A stretch of DNA of 7,411 nucleotides from Methylophilaceae bacterium (GTDB lineage Bacteria; Pseudomonadota; Gammaproteobacteria; Burkholderiales; Methylophilaceae). Positions 6,356-7,411 of this stretch are shown piece by piece. The notes under the pieces are model-generated. The model was not told the origin of the DNA. It made no database searches and saw only the letters and a program-made list of their open reading frames with translations. The stretch's first letter is position 1. Each line of letters starts with the position of its first letter. The DNA lies in the NCBI GenBank assembly GCA_017880825.1, contig JADGRN010000068.1, positions 1 through 7,411 on the forward strand, given 5' to 3'. The translations under genes and the position numbers were made by a program.

Positions 6356-6368
6356 CAAGCATCGCTTG
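6356..6368. repeat. Palindrome CAAGC-ATC-GCTTG upstream of fae
   Basis: A perfect 5-3-5 inverted repeat centred 55 bp upstream of the fae start, between the upstream terminator and the gene. It could be an operator or a small leader hairpin. There is no second copy in the window to support a regulator site. Confidence 0.35.
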
Positions 6369-6382
6369 GTTAGCTATGCCTT

Positions 6383-6410
6383 AAAAAAACCAACGCTTGT
6401 TTGGCGTTGG
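6383..6410 (-). terminator. Strong intrinsic terminator upstream of fae
   Basis: On the minus strand CCAACGC (6410-6404) pairs perfectly with GCGTTGG (6396-6390) around a 7-nt loop, followed by seven T (6389-6383). It ends whatever is transcribed leftward from the 6411-6665 stretch. It lies 75 nt before the fae ATG, so fae needs its own promoter below it or readthrough. No clear -35/-10 pair is visible between 6308 and 6382. Confidence 0.85.
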
Positions 6411-6505
6411 GCTCAAATGTTTGTAAATATTATCATACTACAGATGGAAGCCCGCGTCGCACAGCCTTACCCATGAAAAATGTGGATAAACCAGAGATTT
6501 TACCA
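6383..6505 (-). ncRNA. Candidate FNR-controlled small RNA or fae leader
   Basis: Three elements line up on the minus strand: a perfect FNR/ANR box (6533-6546), an extended -10 TGGTAAAAT (6505-6497) with TTGCAA (6527-6522) as a possible -35 at 19-nt spacing, and the terminator at 6410-6383. A start near 6490 would give an RNA of roughly 108 nt with no protein longer than 13 codons (ATG at 6474). The box would be centred near -49.5, further than the usual -41.5, which weakens the case. It may instead be promoter debris of a lost cco operon. Confidence 0.3.
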
Positions 6506-6532
6506 GTGTGCCCAATAGTCCTTGCAAACGAT

Positions 6533-6546
6533 TTGATGCAAATCAA
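6533..6546. promoter_or_regulatory. FNR/ANR-type oxygen-regulator binding site
   Basis: TTGAT-GCAA-ATCAA matches the FNR/ANR consensus TTGAT-N4-ATCAA at all ten specified bases. Such sites are bound by CRP-family oxygen sensors and commonly lie before ccoN (cbb3 oxidase). Here the site overlaps the TGA stop (6543-6545) of a ccoS-like frame, as expected if ccoN once followed. No cco gene is present downstream. Confidence 0.65.
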
Positions 6547-6665
6547 TCTTCGTGCAGAATGCGCTCAACTTCTACCTCGACGTCCTCAAACTGCCCCGTG
6601 TATATGGCCCGCCAGAAGCCGCCGAGAATGACCAGCACCGGCATTACTGACAAGGGAATAAAATG
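6543..6665 (-). pseudogene. ccoS-like small membrane protein remnant (cbb3 oxidase maturation)
   Basis: The open frame begins just after a TAA at 6666-6668 and ends at TGA 6543-6545. It contains IPLSV, a short hydrophobic stretch, then FWRAIYTGQF-ED-VE and a RIL-HED end. This matches the layout of CcoS: one N-terminal membrane helix, an FW-A-x2-GQF-D-D-E motif and a RIL-x-D tail. CcoS helps assemble or metallate cbb3 cytochrome oxidase. The first roughly eight residues of CcoS, including its start, are missing. The first ATG (6644) would give only 33 residues without a ribosome site. A TTG or ATT start is possible but unsupported. I read it as a 5'-truncated remnant, identified from remembered family sequences only. 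Confidence 0.5.
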
Positions 6666-6673
6666 TTAGTGCA

Positions 6674-6729
6674 CAAAAAAACAAGCCGAAGTTCACCTAA
6701 ATTTCATAATTGGCGAACAACGGCTTTTA
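6674..6729. terminator. Intrinsic terminator downstream of the hexuloisomerase gene, possibly bidirectional
   Basis: AAGCCG (6683-6688) pairs with CGGCTT (6721-6726), and after an A-A internal loop GTTCACC (6691-6697) pairs with GGCGAAC (6712-6718) with one mismatch. The minus strand continues into seven T (6680-6674), and the plus strand into TTTTATTT. It lies about 50 nt past the minus-strand stop at 6777. Confidence 0.8.
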
Positions 6730-6732
6730 TTT

Positions 6733-6775
6733 GATAGCCAGGCTATCCGCCCATTTTAATGAGCATAAGCGGATA
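6733..6775. repeat. Two mutually exclusive hairpins just after the hexuloisomerase stop
   Basis: GATAGCC (6733-6739) and GGCTATC (6741-6747) form one perfect inverted repeat. TATCCGC (6744-6750) and GCGGATA (6769-6775) form another. They share 6744-6747, so only one can form fully at a time. Position, within the 3' untranslated part of the transcript, suggests mRNA-end structure; function is unknown. Confidence 0.5.
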
Positions 6776-6776
6776 T

Positions 6777-7310
6777 TTATTCCAAGTTGGCGTGTATTGC
6801 CCGCATGCTTTCTTCGGCAATGCCTTTTTTATGGATTATGTGCGAGACAGTCGCTTCCAAAAAGATCAATGTAGACAATTCAAATGTTGTCCCCATTGGC
6901 ATACCAACCACCTTACCGTATTGATCTGGATTACCAATCTGGATGACCAAATCAGACATATCAGCAGTTGTTGATTTACTTTTGGTGGATATCGTCACAA
7001 TCTTTGCGCCAATTTGTTTCGCACGCTTGGTAAACGCGATCATGGTCTCGGTCTCACCAGAACCGGTGATCACGATAAACAGGTCGCCGTTCTGAATACT
7101 CGGCGTGACAATTTCGCCAACAATATAGACGTTATATCCGGCGTGCATCAATCTCATGGAGAAGAATCTTGCAACCAAGCCGGAGCGCCCAGCACCCGTA
7201 ACAAAAATGCGGGATGCCTTATCAAGCATCTGCGTTAATTTTTCATCATAGGTGCTATCTGTGGCAGTCAGAACGCTGGAAATTTTTTCTAGCAGAAGTT
7301 GCTGATGCAT
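6777..7310 (-). CDS. hxlB: 6-phospho-3-hexuloisomerase (RuMP cycle)
   Basis: The protein has 177 residues, the normal size for a stand-alone Phi, with a single SIS (sugar isomerase) domain. VTGAGRSGLVARFFSMRL (37-54) carries the phosphate-binding loop. ITGSGETETM (81-90) is the second sugar-phosphate loop. MGTTFELSTLIFLEATV (139-155) is the C-terminal helix bearing the likely catalytic glutamate. It isomerises D-arabino-3-hexulose 6-phosphate to fructose 6-phosphate, the step after hexulose-6-phosphate synthase fixes formaldehyde on ribulose 5-phosphate. No synthase gene (hxlA/hps) lies within the visible 100 bp upstream or downstream. Start: ATG 7310, with GAGG (7320-7323) nine bases upstream. 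The nearest fae gene is separated by 469 bp with two terminators, so they are not one simple operon. Confidence 0.94.
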   Translation of the reverse strand: MHQQLLLEKISSVLTATDSTYDEKLTQMLDKASRIFVTGAGRSGLVARFFSMRLMHAGYNVYIVGEIVTPSIQNGDLFIVITGSGETETMIAFTKRAKQIGAKIVTISTKSKSTTADMSDLVIQIGNPDQYGKVVGMPMGTTFELSTLIFLEATVSHIIHKKGIAEESMRAIHANLE

Positions 7311-7411
7311 ATGTGGGAACCTCTATAATCCGGATAATCACATCCCCGCAAGCCTCCCCGCTAGCGCGAGGAGCCAGTAAAACAATCGGAAACTAAAAAA
7401 CCATCACACTC
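7311..7411 (-). promoter_or_regulatory. Upstream leader of the hexuloisomerase gene with a GC-rich hairpin
   Basis: No coding frame is evident in these 101 bases. An inverted repeat at 7354-7373 (CTCC-C-CGC / GCG-A-GGAG, TAGC loop) forms a stem with one mismatch and lacks a T-run, so it is not an obvious terminator. It lies about 45 nt before the start codon and may structure the 5' leader. Confidence 0.35.

Noticed and set aside
6308..6358. 17-residue N-terminal extension of Fae from ATG 6358
   Set aside because: Fae proteins begin near the MAVIDRVLVGEAL segment, and the ribosome site TGGAG fits the ATG at 6307.
6401..6631. Plus-strand open frame of 76 codons across the intergenic gap
   Set aside because: It is antisense to the ccoS remnant and FNR region, has no ribosome site and no recognisable sequence.
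7323..7352. TTGCGG-17 nt-TTATAG on the minus strand as the hexuloisomerase promoter
   Set aside because: The -10 would overlap the GAGG ribosome site and leave a leader of only a few bases before the ATG.
1..7411. CRISPR array, tRNA or rRNA genes
   Set aside because: No regularly spaced direct repeats, cloverleaf-like segments or rRNA signatures were seen on either strand.

Overview
The window is a piece of a bacterial methylotroph chromosome, about 50% G+C. It carries eight intact protein genes, a remobilised-looking left edge, and one gene-poor regulatory stretch of about 470 bp. Genes for methanofuran/methylofuran and tetrahydromethanopterin (H4MPT) cofactor synthesis sit beside a formaldehyde-activating enzyme and a ribulose monophosphate (RuMP) cycle isomerase. 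This combination points to a RuMP-pathway proteobacterium, such as a Methylophilaceae-type betaproteobacterium or a type I (gammaproteobacterial) methanotroph. The sequence alone does not separate these two.

Left edge (1-479): about 70 bases of group II intron domain I (+ strand) abut a decayed IS200/IS605-type tnpA (- strand; two frameshifts and a stop, 3' part missing). Hairpin-rich DNA with no gene follows.

Cofactor operon (480-4951, all - strand, transcribed right to left): an ATP-grasp ligase (MfnD/Orf17-like), an ASKHA-fold enzyme (MfnF/OrfY-like), PabB with the PIKGT lysine, an amino-acid-kinase-fold enzyme (MfnE-like) and a pterin-4a-carbinolamine dehydratase. The first four genes overlap by 8, 4 and 10 nt and the fifth follows after 18 nt, so this is a tightly coupled operon. 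In methanogens MfnD, MfnE and MfnF catalyse glutamylation, furan activation and furan-to-phenol condensation in methanofuran synthesis. PabB supplies p-aminobenzoate for H4MPT (or folate). MfnA, MfnB and MfnC functions are not in the window.

A HisA/HisF-related TIM-barrel gene of unknown role (4993-5703, + strand) diverges from the operon across only 41 bp, and both genes use TTG starts. It ends at a bidirectional terminator shared with the convergent fae gene.

Formaldehyde block (5771-7310, - strand): 6-phospho-3-hexuloisomerase, its terminator, a 5'-truncated ccoS-like reading frame whose stop codon lies in a perfect FNR/ANR box, an extended -10 element, a strong terminator 75 nt before fae, and then a divergent fae. 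The ccoS remnant, FNR box and terminator are the least explained part of the window. They may form an oxygen-responsive small RNA or leader, or may be a scar of a lost cbb3 oxidase operon.
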